Origin: Magnolia sinica
Lineage: Eukaryota; Streptophyta; Magnoliopsida; Magnoliales; Magnoliaceae
DNA: 64,000 nucleotides
Assembly (NCBI RefSeq): GCF_029962835.1
Contig: NC_080578.1
Coordinates: forward strand, 104,201,759-104,265,758
Direction of reading: 5' to 3'
The position numbers and the translations under genes are program-made. The notes beneath the pieces were generated by a model. It ran no database searches, was not told where the DNA came from, and was given only the letters and a program-made list of their open reading frames with translations. Positions within the stretch are counted from its first letter, which is position 1; every line of letters starts with the position of its first letter. Positions 1 through 9,508 of the stretch are shown here, in pieces.

Positions 1-1423
1 ATTTGTGTGGCCCATATAGTAAGAAAACAATGGTGGTCGTATAATAATCTTTTAAGTTATTGCGGCTCCCATAAATTTCGAAATGCATTAAAATTTCTTT
101 CCAATAGTCAATAGAGTGGTGGTAACCATGTAATCAATCCCGATCATTGTAGTAAGACCCACATTAAAAAAATATGTGTCAATACAATGTACACTAAGTG
201 TATGAGTCATGGACCGTAACTCAGGTATGAAGGTGCACACTCATTACCTAAATTTCAGAGTATAACAAAGTTAATATTAAAAAATTTAAGCATTTGATTA
301 TAAAAAAGGTTATGTGGCCGTCCATATTCAAACCTAATTACCCATATTATCAATGACTTGAAATTATCCAACTTAGAAGTTTCTATTAATTAGTATTATA
401 CCCAACAAAATGAGACCCATTATAAAAATAGTTTGGATCACTGGAAGATAAAACAAATTAACACGAGATGTGAATTCGGTAGAATCGAAGAACGAGGAGG
501 TCAATGAATATGATTGTGGTCCCACCATGAAAACTGTATTTAACATTTCTGGTAGGTTATAAGGCTACGTGTTATAACAAGATACGTTGGCGCTCTAATC
601 ATTGGATTTTAGTCTTCTCTCACCCGTTAAATATTCTTAGATGGAATCCCTCAGAAAACACCGGGTTAAATATTTCAACCCTTTCATTACATAAGTGATA
701 TGTTTCCGTTAATATTTCAACTCTTTCATTACATAAGGGAGATTCATCTTACATACGGCTGCGATCATTGAAAAGCCGATCAAGATTCAAAAGCAGGTGT
801 ATTGGAGACCTACCATACTCATGCAGGCACGCATGCCAATATAGCCCACATCAGCAGAATCCGACCGTTCCACATGTGGGCCACACTATTTTTCGATCTG
901 TTGGAAAAATCTGAGCATTTTACTCAAGGTGGGCCACAATGTTTCAATAAACATAAAGAAGTCCGACAGAATTTATTCTAGCCGTCTATTTGTTTGGACA
1001 TTTATGGTCCACCTGAGGAGTGCTGATGCTTGATTATTAGGCTGGAAGATCTACACATTGTGGCCCACCTAATGGAACACACTGATGTTACACGTGTGCA
1101 GTTCGGTGAACAAGACTCCACATGCGTGTGGGCATAGCGAAATATCCTGAAGTAAATCGAATCCAGTTTACGACAAGTGTGTCATGTGTCACGCTTTGGG
1201 TCGCCGGTTCAGATACTATCTCCACCGGAACCTGGCTAGATAAAGAAGGTCCTGACAGGGGATTTGTGGTGCACCGTGATATATGTGTTATATCCAAACC
1301 GTCTATCCATTTTGAAATATCATTTTATGGCATGATCCCAAAAAACTAGGAATATTGAAGTATCAAGTGAACCACACAAAAGGAAATAGTGCAGATTGAA
1401 TGCTTACTGTTGCAAACCTCTTA
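1..1423. repeat. Non-coding upstream block of unit 1
   Basis: I see no credible gene here. Positions about 281-540 match about 21190-21440, and about 560-1420 match about 39660-40550, so the stretch is the left part of the segmental unit that carries the RING gene. The last 200 bases begin a GTGGGGCCCACC-type fold-back repeat (the text near 1265-1330 has the usual 'viewed from the left' arm). Short open frames in this block are not shared between the matching copies. Confidence 0.6.
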
Positions 1424-2522
1424 GGGTGTGTTTGGGCAGTTAGATTAGAAGGGATTAGGTGGGATGGGATTCACCTGGTACTATGCCAATTCCACTCCTT
1501 GTTTGGGAAGAATGGAAAAACTTGGAATTAAATTAGATGGAATTTCACTCGGTCGCGTGCAAATTTCACTCAATGTTAACAAGTTGTGTAGGTCCCACCA
1601 TGATGTGTGGGCTATATCCACACTGTCTACCTATTCTTCGAGATTATTTTAGAGCATGGGCCGAAGAATCAAGTAAATCTAAAGCCCAAGTGGGCCCTAC
1701 CATAGAAAGCAACAGGGATTGAATACTTACCATTAAAAACTTCTTTGGGGCCACATAAGTTTTGAATCTACCTCATTTTTAGGCCCATGCCTGATGGTGG
1801 TTATATCCATTCAATGTACCACCGTATTACCAATAAAGCGTAGCATTAATCTTATCCCATGGCATAAGGGGTGTGGATTGGATACTGCCAAGGTTATTAG
1901 CCAATTCCTTGTTGAAGTGACCTCACTAAGCTCTATGGACCCACCATGATGTATGTGTTGTATCCATACCCTTCAACAATTTTTAGATATTGTTTTATGG
2001 CATTACAAAGAGAACGAAATAAATCTAAAATTCAAGTGGACCCACCACAGAAAACCATGGGAGCAGTCACACTCACCGTTGAAACATTTACAAGGCCTAC
2101 CATGATGTATTTTTGAGATCCAACCTATTCATAAGTTAACATAGAGATAGATGAAATGAAAACAAAAATATCAACTTGATTGGAAATTATTGTGGCTCCG
2201 AAGAAGTTTTGAATGGTGGATGTCACTGTCCCCACTATTTTCTATGGTAGGGTTTGCTTGAACTTTAGATCCATCTCATTCTCATTGTAATGGCATAAAA
2301 TGATCTTTAAAAATGGTTGGATGGTATGGATACAACACGTGCATCATGGTGTGGTCCACATAGCTTGGTGACGTCACTTCAGCAGCGTTTGGCTACTTAC
2401 CTTGTCAGTATCCATTCCGCGCCCCAGTTAGGGACAATCCCTACCGTGGCCATATGTAATAATTATGTCTTTTGAATCCCATCCCACCTAATCCCTTCTA
2501 ATCCCACCGCCCAAAAACGCCC
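1424..2522. mobile_element. Tourist-like (PIF/Harbinger) non-autonomous element
   Basis: The ends are an imperfect inverted repeat of about 50 bases. The left end starts GGGTGTGTTTGGGCAG and the right end, read in reverse, starts GGGCGTTTTTGGGCGG; both continue into GATTAGAAGGGATTAGGTGG. Flanking trinucleotides are TTA (1421-1423) and TCA (2523-2525), close to the TNA duplication of this superfamily. The matching place in unit 3 near 40545 lacks the element, which supports the borders. The interior holds GTGGGGCCCACC-type fold-back sequence, so one element sits inside or carries another. No transposase is seen. The class is inferred from termini and target site. Confidence 0.6.
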
Positions 2523-2525
2523 TCA

Positions 2526-2866
2526 TGCGACACCCAAGTTTTGGATCAAGCTGATATTTATGTTTTCACTTCATCCAGGCCTACGTGACCTTATGAACAG
2601 ATTGGATGGCAAGTAAAAAACACGGTGGTAACTAGCAAGGTTTCAACGGTGGAGGTCATTGTAACCACTGCTTCCTACGGTGTGGTCAACTCGAACCTAC
2701 GATTTCCCTATTTTTTGAGTTCAAAAATCTAAAAAGATATTTCAAAGTGGGTGGACGGCTTGGATAAAACGCATATATCATGGTGGGCCCACATAGCCCC
2801 TGACAGCACCTTCCCTGTCCAGCTAGGTTCCAAGGGGGGTTAGTACACAATCCGCGCCCCACGCTT
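2526..2866. repeat. Right half of a GTGGGGCCCACC-type fold-back repeat
   Basis: This is the continuation of the fold-back repeat that was split by the 1424-2522 insertion. The centre motif (GTGACCTTATGAACAGATTG) lies near 2589-2608 and the right arm, with GGTGGACGGCTTGGATAAAA, near 2750. It ends at a GATCCGCGCCCCACGC-like sequence also seen at 40850 in unit 3. No gene is seen. Confidence 0.55.
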
Positions 2867-2869
2867 TGG

Positions 2870-3985
2870 GAAGCGGATTGGCTTATGTTCCCACACCAGC
2901 TATATAGCTGATGTAGATACGTGTCCTGTGACGACGAGCGCTGACACTCCTCGAGCTCAGAGTTGTACGAACGGTTCAAAGGAGATCAAAGTTAGATGGA
3001 CCCCACAGTGATGTATTTATTATATCCACACCGTTCATCCAATTTTCGAGATCCTTATATAGTAATATCTAAAAAATAAATCATATCCAAAGACCAACTG
3101 GACCACACCACAAATAGCAGCAGGAAATGATTTTCACCATTTAAAAATACATAGGGTCTACTACAAAGTTTATTTTCAATCCAATTTATTCATAAGGTCA
3201 CGACGATAAGGAAAAACAAATTTCATATTGGTCCAAAACTTCTATGGCCCCTAAAAGGGTTTCAATGGTAGACGTTCAATCCCCCACTGCTTTTTTCAGC
3301 GTGGTCCACTTGATAGTAATATTTGTCTTATTTTTGGTCTCAATCGTTAAGACTATCTAGCCAAATGGATGGACGGTCTGGACATAACAGATACATCACG
3401 ATGAGACCCACAGAACTTTGCTGACGATACACCAACGTCATGCGAAGACGCGCGCGTACGCTCCTCGAGCTCCGAGTTATACGAACGGTTCAAAGGAGAT
3501 CAAAGTTACATGGGCTCCATAATGATTTATTTATTATATCCACACCGTTCATCCCATTTTCGAGATTATTTTAGAGCACCAGATAAAAATTGAATCATAT
3601 CCAAAGCTCAAATAGACCACACTAAAAATAGAAGCGAAATAACGATTTTCATTGTTAAAAGTTGGTAGGTCAACCATAACATTTATTATCCATCTAATCT
3701 ATTAATAAGGTAAAAAATACATGGATGAAAAGGAAAAACAAATTTCATATTAATCCAAAACTTATGTGACACCAAAAGAGTTTCAATAGTATACGCTCAA
3801 TCCCCCACTTCTTTTTGCAGTGTGGTTCACTTGATCTTTATATCTGTCTAATGTTTCTCTACGAACTCGAAAAATGGATGGACCGTTTGGATATTACACA
3901 TAACTTATGATGGGACCCACAGAACTTGCTGACGTCAATACACTAGCTATATAGCTGGTGTGTGGTACACCAGCCAATCCGCTTC
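2870..3985. mobile_element. Fold-back element with GAAGCGGATTGGCT termini
   Basis: The left end reads GAAGCGGATTGGCT then CACACCAGCTATATAGCTG; the right end has CTAGCTATATAGCTGGTGTG then CCAATCCGCTTC, so the two ends are inverted copies. The interior contains two tandem copies of a GTGGGGCCCACC-type body, each starting with a near-identical GAACGGTTCAAAGGAGATCA (about 2962 and 3482). A shorter relative at 46058-46949 precedes RING copy 4. In units 2 and 3 the same place holds an unrelated 740-base block instead. It is probably a MULE-like MITE, inferred from structure only; I found no clear target duplication. Confidence 0.55.
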
Positions 3986-4002
3986 GGAAGGACTGCGAGT
4001 GC

Positions 4003-4287
4003 GGACCCTAACCTTTGTTTCTCGTAAGAAAATGTCATTTTCGTAATATTCTAAGCATCCAGGGTCAAATCCGCTACTAGGGCACCTTATTAGGTGAGAG
4101 GATTAGCAAATTTTACGAAGAAGCGTTGATAGTGAAAAAACGAGTTGTTGCTGATCGGCCGCGCCGGCTGCGTACGTTAGAAGAGAACCCCACTGTAAAC
4201 GGAAGAAAAACCAGTTATCGGATTTTCTTTTCTATCTTTAATTGATTCCTGCGATAATAGAATCAGAGTGCGCAAGTTAGCAAAACT
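4003..4287 (+). promoter_or_regulatory. Promoter-proximal block and 5' UTR of RING copy 1
   Basis: This stretch is conserved upstream of all four RING genes (22578-22861, 41609-41895, 46960-47244) while sequence farther out differs, as expected for a core promoter plus 5' UTR. A 14-base palindrome CACCTTATTAGGTG lies at 4083-4096, 205 bases before the ATG, and is exact in all four copies at nearly the same distance. Other shared parts are a CGGCCGCGCC stretch near 4160 and a pyrimidine-rich run TTTTCTTTTCTATCTTTAAT near 4221-4240. I see no convincing TATA box. The start of transcription is not visible from the sequence. Confidence 0.5.
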
Positions 4288-6305
4288 ATGGCGGGAATGC
4301 TAGCCGTAGTGGAGGTGGCCCGAAGGAGAAGGATCCACCATCACCAGATCGACAACACGCGCGAGCCGTCTTTTCTGCGTTCGCATATCGCACCGTCGAC
4401 GGAGACGGCCATGGACGATACTGCCCTCAAAGCCCGTACAAGGCTCGAAGAAAAGCTCCAAGGCGTTGGTTACAGGTCCATCCTCTCTCCCATCTCTTAA
4501 TCGTAGCCTTTTATTTTTATCGGTGTTCCGATTATTCGAGGCCGACCGAGATTCGATGCGGGTGAATAGCTATACACTGAAGGATTAGTTTAGACAATGC
4601 GTTATCAGTATCACGTCCGTTTGAAACCCGAACCCGACGTGGACCCGTTTTGTGTGGGTAGTTCGGTTCCATGGATCGGACCCGCATCCACACGACGTGG
4701 ATAGATTTCTCCACGGGACACGACGATGATGTATTGATCCGTTCCAACTCTATAACTCTCGCGCGAGTTGCGTGTTACCTCAGTTACTTTAAATATGTGG
4801 GGTCCACCGTGATATCCGTATGAAATCTAGTCCGTTCATCAGTTTCGGAGGTGTATGTCAGAACGTGATTTTAAAAACAAGGTGGATCTAACACTTAAAT
4901 CAGCCACGCCACGAGAAACAGTGAGGATAGATGAACGTTGAAACCTTCATAAGGCCCAGGCCTTGATCTATATATGCCATCTAATCCATTCATAAGAGGA
5001 TTATCACCAGGATGTATGAAATAAATAAATATCATCCAGATCTGAAATCTCTATGATTCCCACTAAGGTTTTGATCGTGAGCGTTCAATCCGAACTGTTT
5101 GCTGTGGTGTGGCTAACGTTAGTTTTTGACCTGTCTCATTTTTTTTGTCGGCCATGGTGAAACTGATGGACGGAGTGGATGTTACACAGACCATCTTGGT
5201 GGGCCCACAGAGCTTTGGGTTACATGCCCTCCTCGCAATCGGGCTTACACCGTTACACGCAACTCGCGCCCACGGCTGCGTAGCCTACGTAAACGAGCAC
5301 GGGTGGCGGGATCAATTCGGACGGAAGCGGAATCTGTACCAACTCAGTACATTGCAGGGTACTGAGTAAACTCTGTGGGGCCCACCATTGATGCATGTCT
5401 TATCCATGCCGTCCATCCCGTTTTTCAGATAATTTTAAAATATGAGTCGTAAAATTGGTGCATAACACTTAAAGTGAACCACACGACATGAAATAGTGGG
5501 GATAATGACGTCCACGGTTGAAATCTTCCTAGAGCCCACAATAATGATATTTATATGTCATCTAACCTGCTCACTAGGTCACAAACGCGTGGATGACGGG
5601 AAAACACAAATATCAGCTTCATCCAAAACTTCTGTGTGGGCCGCGCGAAGTTTTCAACCTTAGGTGTTCTGCATTGAATATACTTAAATTTTGGGCCCAT
5701 ATCTTTAAATGAGCTTGTAAAACGGATGGACAGCATGGATAAAACATCCACGCTGTCTATCCATTTTGCCAGCCCATTTAGGATTGCATATAGGCGAAGA
5801 GGTTGGGTAGAAGACGTGATCAGATCAAGTGTGTTTGTTGCAACCACTTCTCATTATCATAAGCTCAAATCCAGCCGTTGGTATGCTTCTGATCAGGAGA
5901 AAATGTGTTTTTAACCCATTATCAATGACACCCAAACATGCCCTTAGCTTACAACTTGCATTTCGCATTCCTCTTATCATATATGCCAGCTCTACTAGCA
6001 TACTGACCTTGTGTTGCTATCTGAATGGCAGATGGAGTAAAAACCAGCCTAGCAGAGATGGAGAGTCGGACCATGCAGCCGGTACAAGCAAAGCTGGTGT
6101 GGGCGTGGTGAGAATGGAAATGGCGATTCATGTGGACAGAAGGAATTCAGAGAAAGTGGTGTGTGCTGTTTGCCTGGATGAGATCCGGGCCAAACAGATG
6201 GTGATAAACCTACCATGTTCCCACACCTACCACTCTTATTGCCTTCTCCCATGGCTCAATGTTCATTCACATTGCCCTTATTGTAGGACCCATATTCAAT
6301 CTTAA
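4288..6305 (+). CDS. RING-H2 E3 ubiquitin ligase, tandem copy 1 (exons 4288-4475 and 6032-6305)
   Basis: Two exons of 188 and 274 nt join in phase across a 1556-base GT-AG intron to give 153 residues. The intron ends after a CTGAC branch-site-like motif at 6003-6007, 25 bases from the AG. Residues 1-16 form a basic N-terminus (MAGMLAVVEVARRRR), residues 42-63 a charged helix-like stretch (LKARTRLEEKL), and residues 107-147 a complete RING-H2 finger: Cys107, Cys110, Cys125, His127, His130, Cys133, Cys144, Cys147, with the E2-contact Trp137 in LPW. RING-H2 proteins of this kind recruit a ubiquitin-charged E2 and pass ubiquitin to a substrate. The N-terminal MAGML-VE-ARRRR pattern resembles, from memory, a family of short plant RING-H2 proteins; the substrate is unknown. 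There is no transmembrane segment in the spliced product, so it is probably soluble. Closest relative is copy 4 (8 differences in 153). Expression is not shown by the sequence. Confidence 0.85.
4761..5269. mobile_element. Intronic fold-back MITE, GCGCGAGTTGCGTGT termini (RING copy 1)
   Basis: The left end GCGCGAGTTGCGTGT is inverted at the right end (ACACGCAACTCGCGC). The body is of the GTGGGGTCCACC type with the arm ending in GGTGGGCCCACAGAGC. The same element is in the introns of copies 2 (23365-23852) and 4 (47742-48240), and its right part is in copy 3, so it inserted before the gene duplications. No coding capacity is seen. Confidence 0.6.
5366..5763. mobile_element. Second intronic fold-back repeat (RING copy 1)
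   Basis: The left arm starts CTGTGGGGCCCACCATTGAT; the right arm ends with GGATGGACAGCATGGATAAA. The centre reads CACTAGGTCACAAACGCGTG near 5571-5590. Equivalent copies are in the introns of RING copies 2, 3 and 4. It lies directly after the first MITE and was probably inserted before the array formed. Confidence 0.5.
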
Positions 6306-6595
6306 TTTCTACGCAATGTGTTGGTACTTTTTTCTTTTGATGGGTTGATTTTATTAGTCTACCGTCGTGGTTTCATAGCACCCTCTTCCACCTCACCCTT
6401 ACGCCTCGCGGCCTATGAGCCGTACATTAGATGGGTCGCACCTTAAATATGATCTGGTGTAAAAATAAGGCCAGTCCAATCATAGTTCTAAAGCTTGGTG
6501 GCACGCCTTGGAATAAGGCTGAGTCAACTCGACTCGACAGGATTGTGAGTTTAGTCTACTTGAAACTCAAAAATGGCTGGTGAGTGTGACTCGAT
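6306..6595. other. 3' flank of RING copy 1
   Basis: This stretch is shared with the 3' flanks of copies 2 and 4 and probably includes the 3' UTR. I see no canonical AATAAA signal close to the stop codon. Positions 6455-6500 reappear in reverse orientation beyond RING copy 3 (45144-45190). Confidence 0.5.
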
Positions 6596-7305
6596 TAGGG
6601 GTGGCTGTGGGTCAATTAGACTGAACTGTTTTTGAGGTGAGCTCGAGGCAAGCTAAATGGGTAGTGGGGTCAGGTTTAGGCTCAGGCTGGAAATTTGACA
6701 TGTTTATGTAAAAGGGTTGTGCTTGGGTTGAACCCTACCCGACCCGAGCCACCTTTATAGGTTATCAATAGAGCTGGTTACGGGATGACTCGACTCGGCA
6801 AACTCGACTTGTACGACTCATTTAGATCTGACTCGATCCGAATCGAGTGGGTGAGTTGATCCGAATCAAGTTGATTTCATCTAATCCAAACTCAAATTGA
6901 GTAAAGTTCGAGTCACCAAGTAACTCGACTTGACCCGTAATCTAACTCGATACTGACCCAACTCGTTCTGAAACTTGACTCATACATATATATTAGAAAA
7001 AATTCATATATGACATTTTAGATCTGAGATGCTGTGTAGGTGATGGAGAGGTACAGGTTTTGAGTTGTGACTTCAGCCTGTGGATACCCACCATTGCACT
7101 TGACCCGACTCGGTGCTGACTCGACTCGACTCAGTACTTGTCACCAGGTCAGACTCGGTCTAAATTGGTCCAAGCCTGACGTGGATTCGGATCGGGATAG
7201 GCATGCCCGACTCGTATCGAGTTGGGTCGAGTTCAGGTCAGGCCTGTTTCAAAACCGGATTAAGTCAGATCAACCCGAAATCGGTCCGGCTCAATGCCCA
7301 CCTCT
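6596..7305. mobile_element. GC-rich hAT-like repeat (unit 1)
   Basis: The left end is TAGGGGTGGC and the right end is GCCCACCTCT, a short inverted repeat typical of plant hAT-derived repeats. The interior is rich in ACTCGACTCG-type words and breaks into open frames that are not conserved. Copies sit in the same place at 25344-26069 and 49770-50459, so the insertion predates the unit duplications. I could not define an 8-base target duplication. Class is by analogy only. Confidence 0.45.
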
Positions 7306-8427
7306 CGTTGTTAATGGATTGGTCTTGGGCCTGGAATGTGTTGCCTGATAGATTTCGGGCTAGGTTTAGGCTTCAACAATTGAGCAACTTTAGACTTTAT
7401 GGCAGATTGAAAGCGCTTTTGCGGAAGTGTGTCTAAACAAGTCCTAAATGCGCAGATTTGTTGGCTTTCACATATTTATTAAAATGAGATGTTGTAGTAC
7501 TAAGGATGGTTAGAGTCCTCCACACCATGTAGGTAGGGTCAGCAAAAACTTGACCTAACTCGCCAAACTGATTGAACTTAACATGGGATGTCAAGGATTA
7601 AGCCGACCCATTTCCAAAATGGATGGGGTTTGGTAGTGTTTTGTCAATATAAAATTAAATAGATTGGGCCTGAGTTTGAACATATCAATAGAATTGAAGA
7701 GGCCCATTTAGGAAGAAGCTAACTATTATATATGATAGTGGGTCCTAAATGCTTATGTCTCTCAAACTTTTAAATGAGACATTAGGTAGTGCATATAACT
7801 GGGCATGATATCATTACACTAAAAGCATGTTATCAGTGTGTTCTTATTAGACATATTATGCGATAATCGGCCTTAATTGGCACATCATACATAGAGAGCG
7901 GGACTCGAACGACAGACCCCACTAGAAACATAGAGGTAAATGTGTTGTGGCCCACGTTAGACTAACACCGACTCCCTATGTAGCTTGCACATCATAAGGC
8001 ATGGATAAAATAGATATACTAAGGCGGGGTCCACTAGGAATGACCCGAATGGACACCTACATATACAACATGTGTGCCATTAGGTTACTAATCTATTGGG
8101 CACATGGCCCACTAATGATATCCTGAAACAAACTGATTATCAATGGCATCACTATAATTACTTTAATAGGACGATCTGCATCGTCTGAACATTGTTGACG
8201 TAAACCGACGGTTACAAATCATTATTTAGTCATTGAGATGTGATACTATGCTTGTGGCCCATTTGAGTATTGGGATTTTCATCATTTCAAGCAAAGTATT
8301 GCATCAACGTATTTAATACAACCATAGTGTCATACGTACACTTATTAGGGATTTTAAAATTTGATTTAATAATTAATTTCAAACCCCCTACAAATACATC
8401 TTGCATTAACTTAGAATTATAGTGATT
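7306..8427. other. Non-coding flank, no gene seen
   Basis: This stretch matches 50460-51590 in unit 4 almost throughout, and its first part matches 26070-26880 in unit 2. It contains one copy of a 59-base word (around 7383-7440) that is tripled in unit 2. The reverse strand near 7904 has a GTTCGAGTCCC word like a tRNA T-arm but no cloverleaf. I see no gene. Confidence 0.6.
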
Positions 8428-8608
8428 TTAAATCGAGGTTGCCAAATATAACTAAAGGATCGATTCCAGGAATCCCAAGTCCAAGAGAGCCACAAATACA
8501 AGGGATCCCGAATTAAGGGATTCCCAAGTCCATGGGATTCGAAATCTAGGAAATCCCAAGTCCATGGGATTCCAAAATCAAGGAATTCCAAGTCCAATGG
8601 GGTTTCCA
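8428..8608. repeat. GGATTCCCAAGTCCA short-period repeat (unit 1)
   Basis: Degenerate repeats of about 20-25 bases built from GGATTCC-AAGTCCA-GGGATTC run through this stretch. The same patch is present at 31610-31730 (fewer repeats) and 51600-51755. On the reverse strand it produces Phe/Gly/Pro/Trp-rich open frames that are by-products of the repeat. Confidence 0.6.
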
Positions 8609-9508
8609 CCGCAACACTTCCCTATGGTGTGGCCCATCTAAGATCTGGATCAATCTGAAACTTAGGACCATGGCCTAACACAGTCTGAAGAAAAGGATGA
8701 ACGGCGTGGATGGCATAAAAACATTAAGATGGGTCCCACAAGTTGGCCCCATGTGCTGAAAAATGGGCAGTACTCCTTGCCCACTTTTTCCCTAGGGACA
8801 GTGTGATTGAAATTCGGATATGCCTGATATTTGGGCTCATGGCATAATATGATTTAACAAAATGGATGACCTAAGTGGATAAGCCGCATACATATGGTGA
8901 TCCCACGAGTGGGCGACACTCCACACCCACGTTGGGTGTCCGCTCGCCTTGGAAGATTTCAACAGTAGGAGTTTGTTTCCCTCCGTGCGACCCACTCAAG
9001 ACTCGAATCTGCCTCATTTTTCGGTCCATAGCCCAAAATCACATGGAGAAATAGGTGGACAGTGGATTTAACATATTCATCAAGGTGTGTCTGTGAGTGG
9101 GACACCCCTCCCCACCACGTTCGCATGCAGTAACATGAGGGGGTGATACAACCCACTGTCACCTGTAACATGGTCCATATGATGGTTGGATTAGCCTGAA
9201 TTTTTTGCTCAATGGCTAAAATGAGCATGAAAAATATATGGACGGTGTGGATTTAATAAATACATTACGAGGGTCCCAAGAGTGGAAACCCACCTATGTC
9301 TTCCCCATGCAAAGTGTCCATGACGCTGGGCTTATCGGCCCCTTGTACCTTGCAGTGTGGCCCACATTAGGTAAATATTGGCTTCATTTTTGGGCTCAAC
9401 AGTTTAAATGAGAGGAAGAGTCAGATAGATGGCATGGATTCAACATATACTTCATGATAGGACCCATGATTGGATCCCACATGGTGGGGCATCCAAGGTG
9501 AGCACTCT
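8609..9508. repeat. Segmentally duplicated non-coding block
   Basis: About 95 percent alike by eye to 51756-52655, and also recognisable at 31731-33330 in unit 2. It consists of short pieces such as GGTGGGTCCCAC and GGACGGTGTGGATTTAATAA. No gene is seen. It ends at the insertion site of the LTR-type repeat that follows. Confidence 0.6.

Noticed and set aside
7904-7925. tRNA-like T-arm word on the minus strand
   Set aside because: No matching acceptor, D or anticodon arms are visible around it, so no tRNA is called.
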